The notes below the pieces were generated by a model. It searched no databases and was not told the origin of the DNA. It saw nothing but the letters and a program-made list of their open reading frames with translations. The position numbers and the translations under genes were made by a program. DNA of 38,056 nt from Clostridia bacterium (GTDB taxonomy: Bacteria; Bacillota; Clostridia; Lachnospirales; Lachnospiraceae). Location: assembly GCA_003246295.1 (NCBI GenBank), contig QKAS01000065.1, positions 1 through 38,056 on the forward strand, written 5' to 3'. Positions 17,397 through 26,294 of the stretch are shown piece by piece; the first letter of the stretch is position 1, and every line of letters begins with the position of its first letter.

Positions 17397-18245
17397 TTAC
17401 TCGTGGTCAGACACGGTTTTATCAGATGGATTAACGCAAGTGCCGAAACGGATAAAAAAGGATTCCAGTCTGTCGGCGGAAGAACGCATGGCTTCATTAC
17501 TATAGATGGTAAGCGACAGCGTATCATCTTCGGGGATTCTGGAAATGTATTCCTGCCAGCGATCACGATTGCCACCACAGACGTTGTAGTAAGCTCTGTA
17601 AAGCGCATGTTCTACCTTTGGAGTGTATGTCCACTCTCTGATTAGCTCGCTCATATCGGCGAATATTTCATCGAATAGTACACGGCAGTACTTACGCTGA
17701 GAGCTGACCATTTCAGATTCTTTGGCATCAACCATGAGTGTTGCCTCCTTATGAACGCTAGCCTTACCAACAGAATTGCCAGTAGCCTTTGCTGATGAAC
17801 CGACAGCTGCTTCTTGTGGTGATTCTGCCAGATTCAAAGATGCGTCACAGTCATTCCCCTGAATAGAAGGGATAGATGAAGCATCCACCGTCTGCTGCTT
17901 CCATCCAAATTTGAGAGCATCGAATGTGATGGTCATGTTCTTGTAGGAATCCTCTCGTTCAAGCTGTCCAATTGCCGACAGTTCACTCAGGAAGTCACGG
18001 ACAGTAGAACGCTGCCAATTCCATTTCTCGGCAAGGTCGGTAATGGTGGTATCGAACTCTGCAAGCAATTCGGCAGATGCTGTTTTGGGAAGTACCGAAA
18101 ACGGCTTCTTCACCATGGCTCTGCCCAACAGGTCGAAGTAAGCATCCGAACGTGAATATCGTCCTTTGGGTCTTTGGTTTAATAGTTTCATCAATCGTGG
18201 AGTGACCACTACATGACTGATTTCGTAGGAAAGATCATTATTCAT
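17397..18245 (-). CDS. Putative winged-helix DNA-binding protein of the mobile element
   Basis: 282 residues. The N-terminal 115 residues look like a winged helix-turn-helix of the kind seen in DnaD/replication-initiator-like proteins: SRSDAYFDLLGRAMV, ITDLAEKWNWQRSTVRDFLSEL, then a short beta-wing. The middle (about 120-180) is low-complexity Ser/Ala/Glu. The C-terminal part is helical and Arg/Trp-rich, with no motif I can name. Its end is close to the oriT-like repeats and the relaxase gene follows in the same direction, so a role as mobilization accessory or replication protein is plausible. Function is not established. Confidence 0.6.
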   Translation of the reverse strand: MNNDLSYEISHVVVTPRLMKLLNQRPKGRYSRSDAYFDLLGRAMVKKPFSVLPKTASAELLAEFDTTITDLAEKWNWQRSTVRDFLSELSAIGQLEREDSYKNMTITFDALKFGWKQQTVDASSIPSIQGNDCDASLNLAESPQEAAVGSSAKATGNSVGKASVHKEATLMVDAKESEMVSSQRKYCRVLFDEIFADMSELIREWTYTPKVEHALYRAYYNVCGGNRDRWQEYISRIPEDDTLSLTIYSNEAMRSSADRLESFFIRFGTCVNPSDKTVSDHE

Positions 18246-18280
18246 CTTTTTCTGTTTTTGTTGTTGGTTTATGATATGGA

Positions 18281-18327
18281 AAGCCTATCTAATATGCCAG
18301 AAGCTAATGGCAATATCAGATAGGCTT
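18281..18327 (-). terminator. Hairpin between the membrane protein and the winged-helix gene
   Basis: AAGCCTATCT (18281-18290) pairs perfectly with AGATAGGCTT (18318-18327), with an inner GCCA/TGGC helix. On the minus strand it follows the stop of the 163-residue protein and is trailed by a short TTT. It is probably a weak terminator, or a leader structure for the next gene. Confidence 0.5.
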
Positions 18328-18357
18328 ATCTTCTGTTTTTGTATTGTGTTGTTCTGG

Positions 18358-18849
18358 TCAATAGTAGTTCTGGGTTATCTCGGATTTATCGAGCATAAGC
18401 ATTCGGAAAACCTGTGGACTTGCCATCAAATTCCGTATCTGTTTGGACGGATAAAAAATTGAAGCCGTCAGCAGAATGGCGAGTGTTACAGCCATCGGGT
18501 ATAAATGTGGAGTGAATATAGCCGCCAGTGCCAAGGTATTAGTAGTAATCATCACCTTTCGCTTCTTCAAGAAGTAGAACAACAATTCTGCCAACTGGTG
18601 TCTGATCAGGACGGCTGAAAGTGTTAGTGGCAGAAATGTCTCAATGACATTGACTCTGCATCTTGTCTGGATGAACAGATATACCAGTAGCAACATCATC
18701 ACTGCAAGCACGTAGAACCGGCGAGCTACATCATGATAAGCCATGCGTACATAAAAGGCTTTCATCAGCCTTCCGTCCTTCTTATAACAGCGCATGGCAA
18801 CTGTAAGAATAAGGATAGGGTAAATTAAAGAGACGATACTCCAAATCAT
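18358..18849 (-). CDS. Small multi-pass membrane protein, unknown
   Basis: 163 residues with about four to five hydrophobic segments: residues 3-18, about 46-61, 72-85, and a long stretch around 98-130. Short basic loops (RCYKKDGRLMK, KKRK) separate them. No signature of a known transporter or pore is seen. It follows two small hypothetical genes in the same direction, 43 bases after the last. It is probably an inner-membrane accessory of the mobile element. Confidence 0.6.
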   Translation of the reverse strand: MIWSIVSLIYPILILTVAMRCYKKDGRLMKAFYVRMAYHDVARRFYVLAVMMLLLVYLFIQTRCRVNVIETFLPLTLSAVLIRHQLAELLFYFLKKRKVMITTNTLALAAIFTPHLYPMAVTLAILLTASIFYPSKQIRNLMASPQVFRMLMLDKSEITQNYY

Positions 18850-18892
18850 AATTACAACGTTTATTTGATGAATAATTTAAGATGACTATTAA

Positions 18893-19246
18893 TCAGTAAA
18901 CTTCAAGGTTGAGCTTTATATGACCCAATGAAGCCTTATGAATTATCAATTCAATATCCTGTGGTGTGGGCTTGCAATTGAGCATTCTTGTCGTGAAATG
19001 TTTGTTGTGCCTTTCATGACGAATGGCTTTGTCAAGTTCGTATTCGGGAATGATGAACACATGACCACGTGGATATTTTTTGAAAGGCCATTTTGTAACA
19101 AGCCGAAGGACTCTCTGGTGGCAAATCCGTATAGTACCACTGACCACGAAATAGAAGTCTTCGCCCTTGTCTGTATCGAGTACATCTATCCATGTTCGGT
19201 ACTTGCTTATGAGATTCTGAATCTCGTTCCAGTTCTCACTTTTCAT
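18893..19246 (-). CDS. Conserved-looking hypothetical protein
   Basis: 117 residues, mixed alpha/beta in appearance, without signal peptide or membrane segment. It has a basic middle (KWPFKKYPRGHVFIIPEYE) and several His/Arg. It starts 2 bases after the stop of the 148-residue gene, so the two are probably cotranscribed and coupled. I do not recognise the family. Confidence 0.6.
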   Translation of the reverse strand: MKSENWNEIQNLISKYRTWIDVLDTDKGEDFYFVVSGTIRICHQRVLRLVTKWPFKKYPRGHVFIIPEYELDKAIRHERHNKHFTTRMLNCKPTPQDIELIIHKASLGHIKLNLEVY

Positions 19247-19248
19247 AT

Positions 19249-19695
19249 TTACAGGAAGTCACTCATTACATCACACTCTTCCTTATGATAAAGGAAACTG
19301 CCCCGCTCACTCTTCAAGCGTAGTTCCTCCAGAATCTCTTGGCACATAAAGTCAAGCGAATCGTAGAGAGTCACGTCAATACTATCACACATACCATTGG
19401 CATTGGTGCAAGCATTGATTTTAATCATGTGACCATACTTGGGATTGGAATAAGCACAGCAACTCTGACCAAATACTATCCCACCTACAGCCTGATGATA
19501 GTAAAGCAGGATGAACTCCATCTGATCCTCCAGAGCATTGAGAACTTCCTCAAAGTCTAAAGGTTTGGATATTGAGTATGACAACAAAGCATCATCCTCA
19601 CGTATTTCTACATCCTTGATGTTGTTTATGCTGAACATCTCCGGCACCAACATTGGAGCCACTATCTTAAAACTTTCAATAGCTTCTTCTATCAT
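19249..19695 (-). CDS. Conserved-looking hypothetical protein
   Basis: 148 residues, acidic, with five cysteines (a CC pair, then single residues) and no signal peptide. Segments such as EVLNALEDQMEFILLYYHQAV and HMIKINACTNANGMCDSIDV suggest a compact alpha/beta domain. It is first in a three-gene minus-strand unit. A TAACTTTG promoter element lies about 155 bases upstream. Family unknown. Confidence 0.6.
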   Translation of the reverse strand: MIEEAIESFKIVAPMLVPEMFSINNIKDVEIREDDALLSYSISKPLDFEEVLNALEDQMEFILLYYHQAVGGIVFGQSCCAYSNPKYGHMIKINACTNANGMCDSIDVTLYDSLDFMCQEILEELRLKSERGSFLYHKEECDVMSDFL

Positions 19696-19849
19696 ACTGC
19701 TGTATTTATTGGTTCACTTATTGCCTTTGTAAATATCGTAAATTACTGAACTCTGAATACTCGTTGCATATAGTCTGCTGACTAGTGTGCCTGGCATGTT
19801 CTAAATGGTCTGCCACCATGATTCCATCTGTCACGATTATCACATGGGG

Positions 19850-19857
19850 CAAAGTTA
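19850..19857 (-). promoter_or_regulatory. Promoter -7 element TAACTTTG for the three hypothetical genes
   Basis: On the minus strand this reads TAACTTTG, matching TAnnTTTG. It would drive the 148-residue gene with a leader of about 145 bases. A -33 at the ideal distance is not clear. The rest of 19696-20182 holds no gene I can support. Confidence 0.45.
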
Positions 19858-20182
19858 CATACAAAACCACAAATGCGTATAGCTAACTATCTGTATTACA
19901 AAATATTTAACCATTGAACTCTGCGGTTCATAAATTGGTATTTTCAACATAAGTAACTGACATAAAAGCAGAAGAGAGACACCCATTTAATAGTTGTTAT
20001 AAGTCGTACAACAACTACAATTACCGAAACATGACAGCTCGTGATAATTTTGAATAGACATTCCCTGATGAATGCCGTTCAAATTGCCGTCAGAGCGTGG
20101 TTATCTTGCTCAATTTATCAAGAAATAGCCTCATTAACAACAAGTTTAGAAATAAGATAAAACTGAACTCAGAAAAATATTG

Positions 20183-20190
20183 TACCTTTG
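20183..20190 (+). promoter_or_regulatory. Promoter -7 element TACCTTTG for the recombinase homologue
   Basis: TACCTTTG matches the Bacteroidales -7 consensus exactly and lies 20 bases before the ATG at 20211. Its position supports that ATG as start, since the open frame 38 codons further upstream would put the promoter inside the gene. Confidence 0.55.
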
Positions 20191-20210
20191 CACTACTTAA
20201 ACGAACTATC

Positions 20211-20840
20211 ATGGCAAAAATAGGATATGTGTGGCTTGCTCCACAATTTGATACTCTGAATGAGGATAAGAAATGGATGACTGATTACGGATGCTTTCGT
20301 ATAGCAGAAGAACAGGCAACCCATGAAAAACTACGTCCTGAATGGAAGCATATCATTGATAATATGTGTAGAGGTGATGAACTTGTTGTAAGCAAATTCA
20401 GCAATGCACTTCGTGGTCCTCGTGAACTGGCTATCTTCTTTGAGATATGCCGTATAAAGGGCGTGCGTATCATATCCATTCATGATAGGATTGATTCACT
20501 GAACGTTCTGTTCCCGGAAACAAGAACTTCTGATATTCTCAATATGCTCGGCGCATTATCAGCAGAGGTTGCAGCAGTAAGACGTTCAGCAAGCCATCTG
20601 AACAAACTCAAGCATAAGCCACTAGTACAATCTGCTATAGGCATTTCACGATTGGAACGTAACAAGACCATCATCAATATGTATAAGAGTGGTTGCTCTT
20701 TATCCAAGATTATTGCAGCCAGTGGACTCAGAAGTAAGACATCAATCTTCACCATTCTGAACAACGCCGGTGTAAATCTTGATAGAGGTCGTACCAGAGG
20801 ACCAATTAAGAAAAGAACATCAGAAAACGAAAAAATATAG
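20211..20840 (+). CDS. Serine-recombinase (resolvase) homologue lacking catalytic residues
   Basis: 209 residues. It aligns without gaps to the start of resolvases: IGYVWLAPQFDTL sits where IGYARVSTxxQTL is expected. By gamma-delta resolvase numbering the nucleophile S10 is A10 and R8 is W8. The LDRLGR motif is replaced by FSNALRG, losing the D and first R. The later helix E region (ILNMLGALSAEVAAVRRS) and a C-terminal helix-turn-helix (NMYKSGCSLSKIIAASGLRSKTSIF) are kept. It therefore probably binds DNA as a dimer without cutting it. It is immediately upstream of the DUF262 pair, and a regulatory role there is a reasonable inference. Confidence 0.75.
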   Translation: MAKIGYVWLAPQFDTLNEDKKWMTDYGCFRIAEEQATHEKLRPEWKHIIDNMCRGDELVVSKFSNALRGPRELAIFFEICRIKGVRIISIHDRIDSLNVLFPETRTSDILNMLGALSAEVAAVRRSASHLNKLKHKPLVQSAIGISRLERNKTIINMYKSGCSLSKIIAASGLRSKTSIFTILNNAGVNLDRGRTRGPIKKRTSENEKI

Positions 20841-20968
20841 TAATTCGGGCATAGCGTACATTGTATTGGCTATATATTTCACTTAGAAATTAATGAAATA
20901 TTTTTTAACAAGAATACCCGAATTTTTAAATATAAGATTAACGTAAATAATTATCGCTCAAACAAAAA

Positions 20969-23098
20969 ATGGAATTAAATAATTTAGGAAACAAATATGA
21001 TAAGAATAACTCAATTAAGCAAATTGCAATAAGTGAGTTGTTTGATGGTAGATATTTCTTTATACCATCATATCAGAGAGGCTATAGATGGGGGAAAAAA
21101 CAAATTATAGACCTATGCAACGACCTCTTGGAATACGCACTGAAAAATAAGTCGACTGAAGACACCAAGCCTTTCTATAGTTTGCAACCACTTATTGTTC
21201 GAAAAGGCACCTTCACAATCAATGGTGAAAAGGAAATAGCTTATGAAGTAATTGATGGTCAGCAAAGATTAACGTCAATTATCATTCTATATCGTTATCT
21301 TATCAAGGAGAATAACATTAAAAGTAGCGAAGAATATACTAGGAAGATGGATGGCAATGAAATATATCATATCTATTACGAGACACGTCCTGGTGATTTT
21401 CAATCTATAGAAAAATTAGGGTTCAACGATCTTACAAATGACGATATCAAGGATATTGATATTGCTCATGTATACAATGCCTACAAATATATAGATAATT
21501 GGCTCTTTCCTTCTGATGGTGAAAAGATGACTGCAAAGGATACATTCCAGCTATTAAATGTTAAGGACAAATATACTGCAATTACTGTAACCACAAAACT
21601 TTTTCAACTTCTTAATAACACTAAGGAAACAGAGGATCCTGCTGGTAATGTTCAGTTTATATGGTATGAACTTAATGATTCGAAAGATGCAATAGCCGAA
21701 TTCTTGAGTGAGAACAAAGGAAAAATCAAGTTAACAGAGACTGAAATGATCAGAGCTCTGTTTATGCAACGTAAAGAGAAAAATGAAAGCAGTAGTCAAA
21801 AACAGTTAAGTATAGCCAAAGACTGGGAGATGATTGAAAACACACTCCATCGTAATGATTTCTGGGGATTTATTGGTAATGATTTCTTTCAAGAAGATGG
21901 ACGAATAAGAATTTTATTTGACTATCTATATGAAACAGACAATGGATCGACAGTATCAAATAGAGAACCTGAGAATGACGATTTATATCGTTACTATTAC
22001 AACAAGTTAAATCGCACTTCTACAGATGAAGAAAGTGCTAAAGCAATCCATGACCTTTGGGAAAGAGTAATGGAATGTTTTAGAATGATCACTAACTGGT
22101 ACAACAATCCAAGAATCTACAATCTAGTAGGTATTCTTACAAATTCCAAGACAACATCTCTATCTATTCGTCAGATTCAGAATATATTTAACAAGAAAGA
22201 TGTTACAACAATTGATAACTTTATAGATGAGCTTAACAGAGAAATAAGGCGTAAAGTTGTTGATGGCTTTAGAATTGCCAAACCTGAACCCAATAAGGAT
22301 GAAGACCTTGGCATGACATCAGAATATTTGCGATTGTTCTATGGTAGTGATAATGGTACAATCTATGACTTACTTCTATTTATCAATGTCCTTCAACTAA
22401 ATAAAACCATAGACTCTGCATTGACAGAGATTGACCGTCCTGATGATGAAAAGAAAGCGTCTGACCAAAATCGTTCTGCACGTGACATTATGAGTAGCAT
22501 ATATCGTTTCCCATTCGATGCATTAGACATCTATGGGTGGGATATTGAACATATTGATTCTGCTACTACTAACTCGCTGAAAGATCCAGCACAAATGTAT
22601 CGTTGGATTAAAGAAGCCTTAAGTATAGATAAAGTGAAGGAATTATTGCTGAAGGTAGATAGTTTCAAAAAACTATATAGTATCTACAATGTTATTGATC
22701 CGAAAAACAAAGATGACATCAATAATAAGCAGGATACTCTTCATGAAATCGTCAAGAGTGTATATAGGTTAGTGGAAGAAGATGACAGCGAACTTTGTAA
22801 AAACTGGATTGGAAATCTAACTCTTCTAGACTCTGGTACAAATAGAGGGTATAAGAATATGATCTTTGCTTGGAAAAATACATTTCTAACAAAGCGTATT
22901 AGGCATGGTGTATTCGTTCCTGTCTGTACTCAGAACGTATTCCGTAAGGAATTTGCCAACAATAGGGAAGCTAAATGGAAATGGAATCTGGAAGATAAGA
23001 AAGCCTACCATAATTTTCTTTTGCAAGAAATTAAGGATTTCAAAGAGAAATATAAAGATCTGGAATCAGAATCAGTAAATGACAATAAAGAGCAATAA
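20969..23098 (+). CDS. DUF262/DUF1524 protein (GmrSD-like)
   Basis: 709 residues. The N-terminal DUF262 domain has FIPSYQRGYRW (31-41) and the nucleotide-hydrolysis motif IDGQQRLTS (95-103; D96-GQQR-100), as in GmrS. Near the C-terminus, WDIEHIDSATTN (H528) and GNLTLLDSGTN (N616, N625) fit the HNH-like nuclease pattern of DUF1524, as in GmrD. So one chain may combine NTPase and nuclease, as in fused type IV restriction enzymes that attack modified phage DNA. The next gene begins 2 bases after the stop. It lies on the plus strand, opposite to most neighbours, as a separate cargo module. Confidence 0.85.
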   Translation: MELNNLGNKYDKNNSIKQIAISELFDGRYFFIPSYQRGYRWGKKQIIDLCNDLLEYALKNKSTEDTKPFYSLQPLIVRKGTFTINGEKEIAYEVIDGQQRLTSIIILYRYLIKENNIKSSEEYTRKMDGNEIYHIYYETRPGDFQSIEKLGFNDLTNDDIKDIDIAHVYNAYKYIDNWLFPSDGEKMTAKDTFQLLNVKDKYTAITVTTKLFQLLNNTKETEDPAGNVQFIWYELNDSKDAIAEFLSENKGKIKLTETEMIRALFMQRKEKNESSSQKQLSIAKDWEMIENTLHRNDFWGFIGNDFFQEDGRIRILFDYLYETDNGSTVSNREPENDDLYRYYYNKLNRTSTDEESAKAIHDLWERVMECFRMITNWYNNPRIYNLVGILTNSKTTSLSIRQIQNIFNKKDVTTIDNFIDELNREIRRKVVDGFRIAKPEPNKDEDLGMTSEYLRLFYGSDNGTIYDLLLFINVLQLNKTIDSALTEIDRPDDEKKASDQNRSARDIMSSIYRFPFDALDIYGWDIEHIDSATTNSLKDPAQMYRWIKEALSIDKVKELLLKVDSFKKLYSIYNVIDPKNKDDINNKQDTLHEIVKSVYRLVEEDDSELCKNWIGNLTLLDSGTNRGYKNMIFAWKNTFLTKRIRHGVFVPVCTQNVFRKEFANNREAKWKWNLEDKKAYHNFLLQEIKDFKEKYKDLESESVNDNKEQ

Positions 23099-23100
23099 AG

Positions 23101-25596
23101 ATGAAAACATCAAAATTAAATACATTAGAAAGTTTGCTTAGCAAAGGCATATGCATAGAGGATGAAGGAAAGGAAGAATTCATTCCTATTTCAATGATCT
23201 TTATTCCAAAAATTCAGAGAGCTTATGCACAGGGTAGATTGTCAGAGAATGAAGTTAGAAGTGAATTCTTGGACGATATCTTTGATACTTTAACACACGA
23301 AGATAATGCTCCGCTAGAGCTAAGTTTTCTGTTTGGTTCAAAGCAAAGCACGGCAGACATCCATGATGGCTTTGAACTTTTGGATGGTCAGCAGCGTACA
23401 ACAACACTATTCTTACTATATTGGTATATGTTTACTAGAGAGGAAAAAACAATACCTGATTTTCTCCATAAGTTTACATATGAAACTCGAGATACATCAA
23501 AAGCTTTTATTGAGCATATCACCGCAAACCTAATAAATATTGACCTTGAATCTCCTTCACGTGTCATAAAGGGATTAAAATGGTTTACAGATGATTACAA
23601 CTGTGATCCTACTATTGTAGCCATGCTTAACATGATGGATTCCATCCATGACAAATACAATGCGGCGCAATGTACTAAATTATCTACTCGACTTAATAAA
23701 CTTTGTTTTTATGTTCTTATGCTTGAACAATTTGATATGAATGACGAACTTTATATCAAAATGAATTCACGTGGACTTTCATTAACAGCATTCGAGAACT
23801 TCAAAGCTTCAATCGTAAAGTACATGAAAGACGAAAAACATGATAAAAAATATACAACCAACTATGGACAAACAAATCAGCCATTTTGGTTGTATTTTAC
23901 AACAAAGATTGATGCACGTTGGGTTGATATGTTTTGGAGAAAAAAAATAGATGATACTGGCTTAATTAAAACCAATGATAACGCTATTGGATTCAGGTAT
24001 TTCCGTTTTTTCAACAGATATTTATTTTCAAAAGCAGCACAACAATTTGCATATTCACAAAATAACAGGGACTCTACGGTTGATTTCTTTTATGCTATTA
24101 CACCACAAAAGGATAATGGTCAGACAAAATTTGCAAGTTGGAAAAATTGCTATGTCAAATTGTTTGATTCTTACCAGGATGACAACTCTGACTGCTTTAA
24201 GGAGATTACAAGAATTTTTGAAATACTACATATCAATGACAATCAGAGTTCAATTGAAAACTTAGTGAATCAAGACCCATATGGCAATCTGAAAGATTTC
24301 AGTATAGACACGGACAATTATACTTTGCACAAAAGAGTTGCCCTTTCAACTGTCATGATGTTTCTTGCAGCAATTCCAGAAGAAAGGTCTTTTACAGATG
24401 TAAATGTGCAAACTTGTTTCAAGCAGATGCTTCGAGTCCTTTTTAATGTAATTGAAAACACACAGATTGAAGACATTCTACCGGCAATTGGTGTCATTAA
24501 AAATATGTCTAAACTGATTTCAAGTGATGGTGCTGTTACAGAAAACTTCTATAAGCCTATGATAACATTTGATTTCAAAACCGGACAATTGGCGGAAGAA
24601 GTGATGAAGGCTAAAGAAATGTTTATTTCTGGAACGTTTGATGAATCATGGGAAAAGGTTTTCATAACTGCAGAACAACATCCTTTTTTCAAAGGTAGTA
24701 TTCGTTTCTTCTTTACATCAGGCATAGGTTCCAGTTCAGATTTTGAAAATCGTTTTAATGTTATAAAAACACTCTTCGATAAACAAGGTATTAGTCCTGA
24801 ATATAGAAAAGACCATATTCTTATCCGTGCAATTTTAGCCCAAATCAATAATTGGAATGGATTAAGTGATATGTATATAACAGAAAATGCAGAAAAGAAT
24901 AAGTTCCTAAAAAATACGATTCGCAGATTTGAGAGACTTCGAACTATGTTCTGCAATTACTTTGACCAGAATATAAACATGAAAGCCTATCTACAAGAAC
25001 TTATAAATAATGCACAGCCTGAGCAAGGTCAAGACGAACGATTTGGAATGATGTATCATCGTTTGGTCAATGACAAAAGGTCTATTGCCTTATTTGATTG
25101 GATTGCTGAAAGAGAGGCCGCAAAAGATGTTTTCAGAATCTCTGCACGCTATCAATACGGTATCTGCATCCCTTATAAAAGGTGGGACAAAATGCTTTTG
25201 GACACAGAACGAAACATTATCATTAAGAACCTTTACGATCAAAAAGGAATGCTTTTTGAAGATGAAAACGAACGTAAGTTATTGGAAAGTTTGGTTTTTG
25301 ATGTCTGGAATTGGGAAATTCCGATGTATAAGGAGTTAGTTGATAAGCAAGGCTCACCATATAAACTCAGAATTGTTTTCAGATTATGGGAATATGAATT
25401 TCCAACAAGATGTGTTGAATTCCAAATTATTGGTTCAAATATTGACTCGGTAATAAAAATGCTTCAATTGAATGAAAACGAGTATTCAATCATAGATGGA
25501 GGAATAAGTTTACACAGCATTCCCTATTTCAAGCAAGATACGTATGAACCTATATCCAAAAAAATAGATACCATCGAAAAGAGCCTTTCATATTAA
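23101..25596 (+). CDS. Second DUF262 protein of the pair
   Basis: 831 residues. It has IFIPKIQRAYAQG (34-46) in place of the IPxYQRxYxW motif, and LLDGQQRTTTL (93-103) as the hydrolytic motif. I see no H...N nuclease pattern of DUF1524 in its C-terminal half, which is helical and then ends in a beta-rich segment. It probably works with the first DUF262 protein, with one partner acting as sensor or regulator. Two adjacent DUF262 genes occur in bacterial defence islands; I cannot name this exact pair. Cotranscription is near certain given the 2-base gap. Confidence 0.8.
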   Translation: MKTSKLNTLESLLSKGICIEDEGKEEFIPISMIFIPKIQRAYAQGRLSENEVRSEFLDDIFDTLTHEDNAPLELSFLFGSKQSTADIHDGFELLDGQQRTTTLFLLYWYMFTREEKTIPDFLHKFTYETRDTSKAFIEHITANLINIDLESPSRVIKGLKWFTDDYNCDPTIVAMLNMMDSIHDKYNAAQCTKLSTRLNKLCFYVLMLEQFDMNDELYIKMNSRGLSLTAFENFKASIVKYMKDEKHDKKYTTNYGQTNQPFWLYFTTKIDARWVDMFWRKKIDDTGLIKTNDNAIGFRYFRFFNRYLFSKAAQQFAYSQNNRDSTVDFFYAITPQKDNGQTKFASWKNCYVKLFDSYQDDNSDCFKEITRIFEILHINDNQSSIENLVNQDPYGNLKDFSIDTDNYTLHKRVALSTVMMFLAAIPEERSFTDVNVQTCFKQMLRVLFNVIENTQIEDILPAIGVIKNMSKLISSDGAVTENFYKPMITFDFKTGQLAEEVMKAKEMFISGTFDESWEKVFITAEQHPFFKGSIRFFFTSGIGSSSDFENRFNVIKTLFDKQGISPEYRKDHILIRAILAQINNWNGLSDMYITENAEKNKFLKNTIRRFERLRTMFCNYFDQNINMKAYLQELINNAQPEQGQDERFGMMYHRLVNDKRSIALFDWIAEREAAKDVFRISARYQYGICIPYKRWDKMLLDTERNIIIKNLYDQKGMLFEDENERKLLESLVFDVWNWEIPMYKELVDKQGSPYKLRIVFRLWEYEFPTRCVEFQIIGSNIDSVIKMLQLNENEYSIIDGGISLHSIPYFKQDTYEPISKKIDTIEKSLSY

Positions 25597-25622
25597 CCGC
25601 AAACATAAGAATTCAGATTATC

Positions 25623-25811
25623 ATGAGTTTAACAGAAGAATTACAAGAGGAATGCAGCTGTACTTGCGGTGGCGAGTGTCAACACGATCACTGCCAGTGC
25701 GGACATTGTAACTGTGAGAAAGAGGACGATAATGTCCAAAATAAAAGAGATTATTACCCGGACCTTCCAAGGATGGTTTGGGATGCAGACGACTTTGCTG
25801 ATTGGGATTAA
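25623..25811 (+). CDS. Small Cys/His-rich protein (possible metal binder)
   Basis: 62 residues, 26 bases after the second DUF262 gene. Eight cysteines and three histidines are packed into about twenty residues (CSCTCGGECQHDHCQCGHC), then an acidic tail ending in DADDFADWD. The pattern is metallothionein-like but matches no family I recognise. A shifted frame (25732-25869) overlaps its last third. The protein-like acidic tail and position in the operon favour translation, but codon bias over such a short length is weak evidence. Confidence 0.45.
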   Translation: MSLTEELQEECSCTCGGECQHDHCQCGHCNCEKEDDNVQNKRDYYPDLPRMVWDADDFADWD

Positions 25812-25869
25812 CGATTCCAATCAAACCACCGATATAAAAGGATTTCCGCAGGTAACTGCCATAGCATAA
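25732..25869 (+). CDS. Possible 45-residue ORF overlapping the Cys-rich gene
   Basis: An ATG with an AGAGGA ribosome-binding sequence about five bases upstream begins a 45-codon frame. It has a basic, amphipathic start (MSKIKEIITRTFQGWFG) followed by TTLLIGINDSNQ. The end comes just before a terminator. It overlaps the Cys-rich ORF out of frame, so only one of them, or both by coupling, is likely to be made. Confidence 0.35.
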   Translation: MSKIKEIITRTFQGWFGMQTTLLIGINDSNQTTDIKGFPQVTAIA

Positions 25870-25877
25870 ACATGGAT

Positions 25878-25914
25878 AATCGCCACCAGAACAACTCTGA
25901 TGGCGATTTCTCTT
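25878..25914. terminator. Convergent terminator after the DUF262 operon
   Basis: A 13-base arm AATCGCCACCAGA (25878-25890) pairs with TCTGATGGCGATT (25896-25908) around the loop ACAAC, with one mismatch, and is followed by TCTCTT. It sits between the plus-strand unit and the end of the minus-strand gene at 25929 and could serve both. Confidence 0.7.
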
Positions 25915-25928
25915 GATAGGCATTTGCC

Positions 25929-26285
25929 TTAGATACTTATTACTTGCTGACCACAGAACTTGTTGTATTCTTCAATATCCGTTCCTCTTTCTACGGCTTC
26001 ATCTATGATGCTTACCATTTCATCGAAGCACGCTTCCTCGCAAATACATCTACTGCCATTTTCATCAAGAAGATAAATTTCATAGTAGTCACTGCCGTTG
26101 AGTGCTATAAGCACAATTCCACTGAATAGTCTGCCGTTTACCTTGAATTTCAGTGCTGGCATATCATTGTACTCGGTTGCAATGAACTTTTCAATGCCCC
26201 ATGACATTAGTACATTTATTTCTGTTGTACCAAACAATTGGCTCTTGATAGTCTGAGCCACGTCCATAATATATTCTTTGTCCAT
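25929..26285 (-). CDS. Hypothetical protein, third gene of the PRTase-SLOG unit
   Basis: 118 residues, acidic, mixed alpha/beta, no signal peptide. It begins MDKEYIMDVAQTIKSQLFG and contains LKFKVNGRLFSGIVLIALNG and YEIYLLDENG. It starts 9 bases after the SLOG gene stop, so it is cotranscribed. Small proteins of this look are common on Bacteroidales mobile elements, but I do not know a function. Confidence 0.65.
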   Translation of the reverse strand: MDKEYIMDVAQTIKSQLFGTTEINVLMSWGIEKFIATEYNDMPALKFKVNGRLFSGIVLIALNGSDYYEIYLLDENGSRCICEEACFDEMVSIIDEAVERGTDIEEYNKFCGQQVISI

Positions 26286-26294
26286 GTTGTGAAA

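Noticed and set aside
25621..25923. A 100-codon minus-strand frame over the Cys-rich ORF
   Set aside because: Runs through the convergent terminator and shows no protein-like features.
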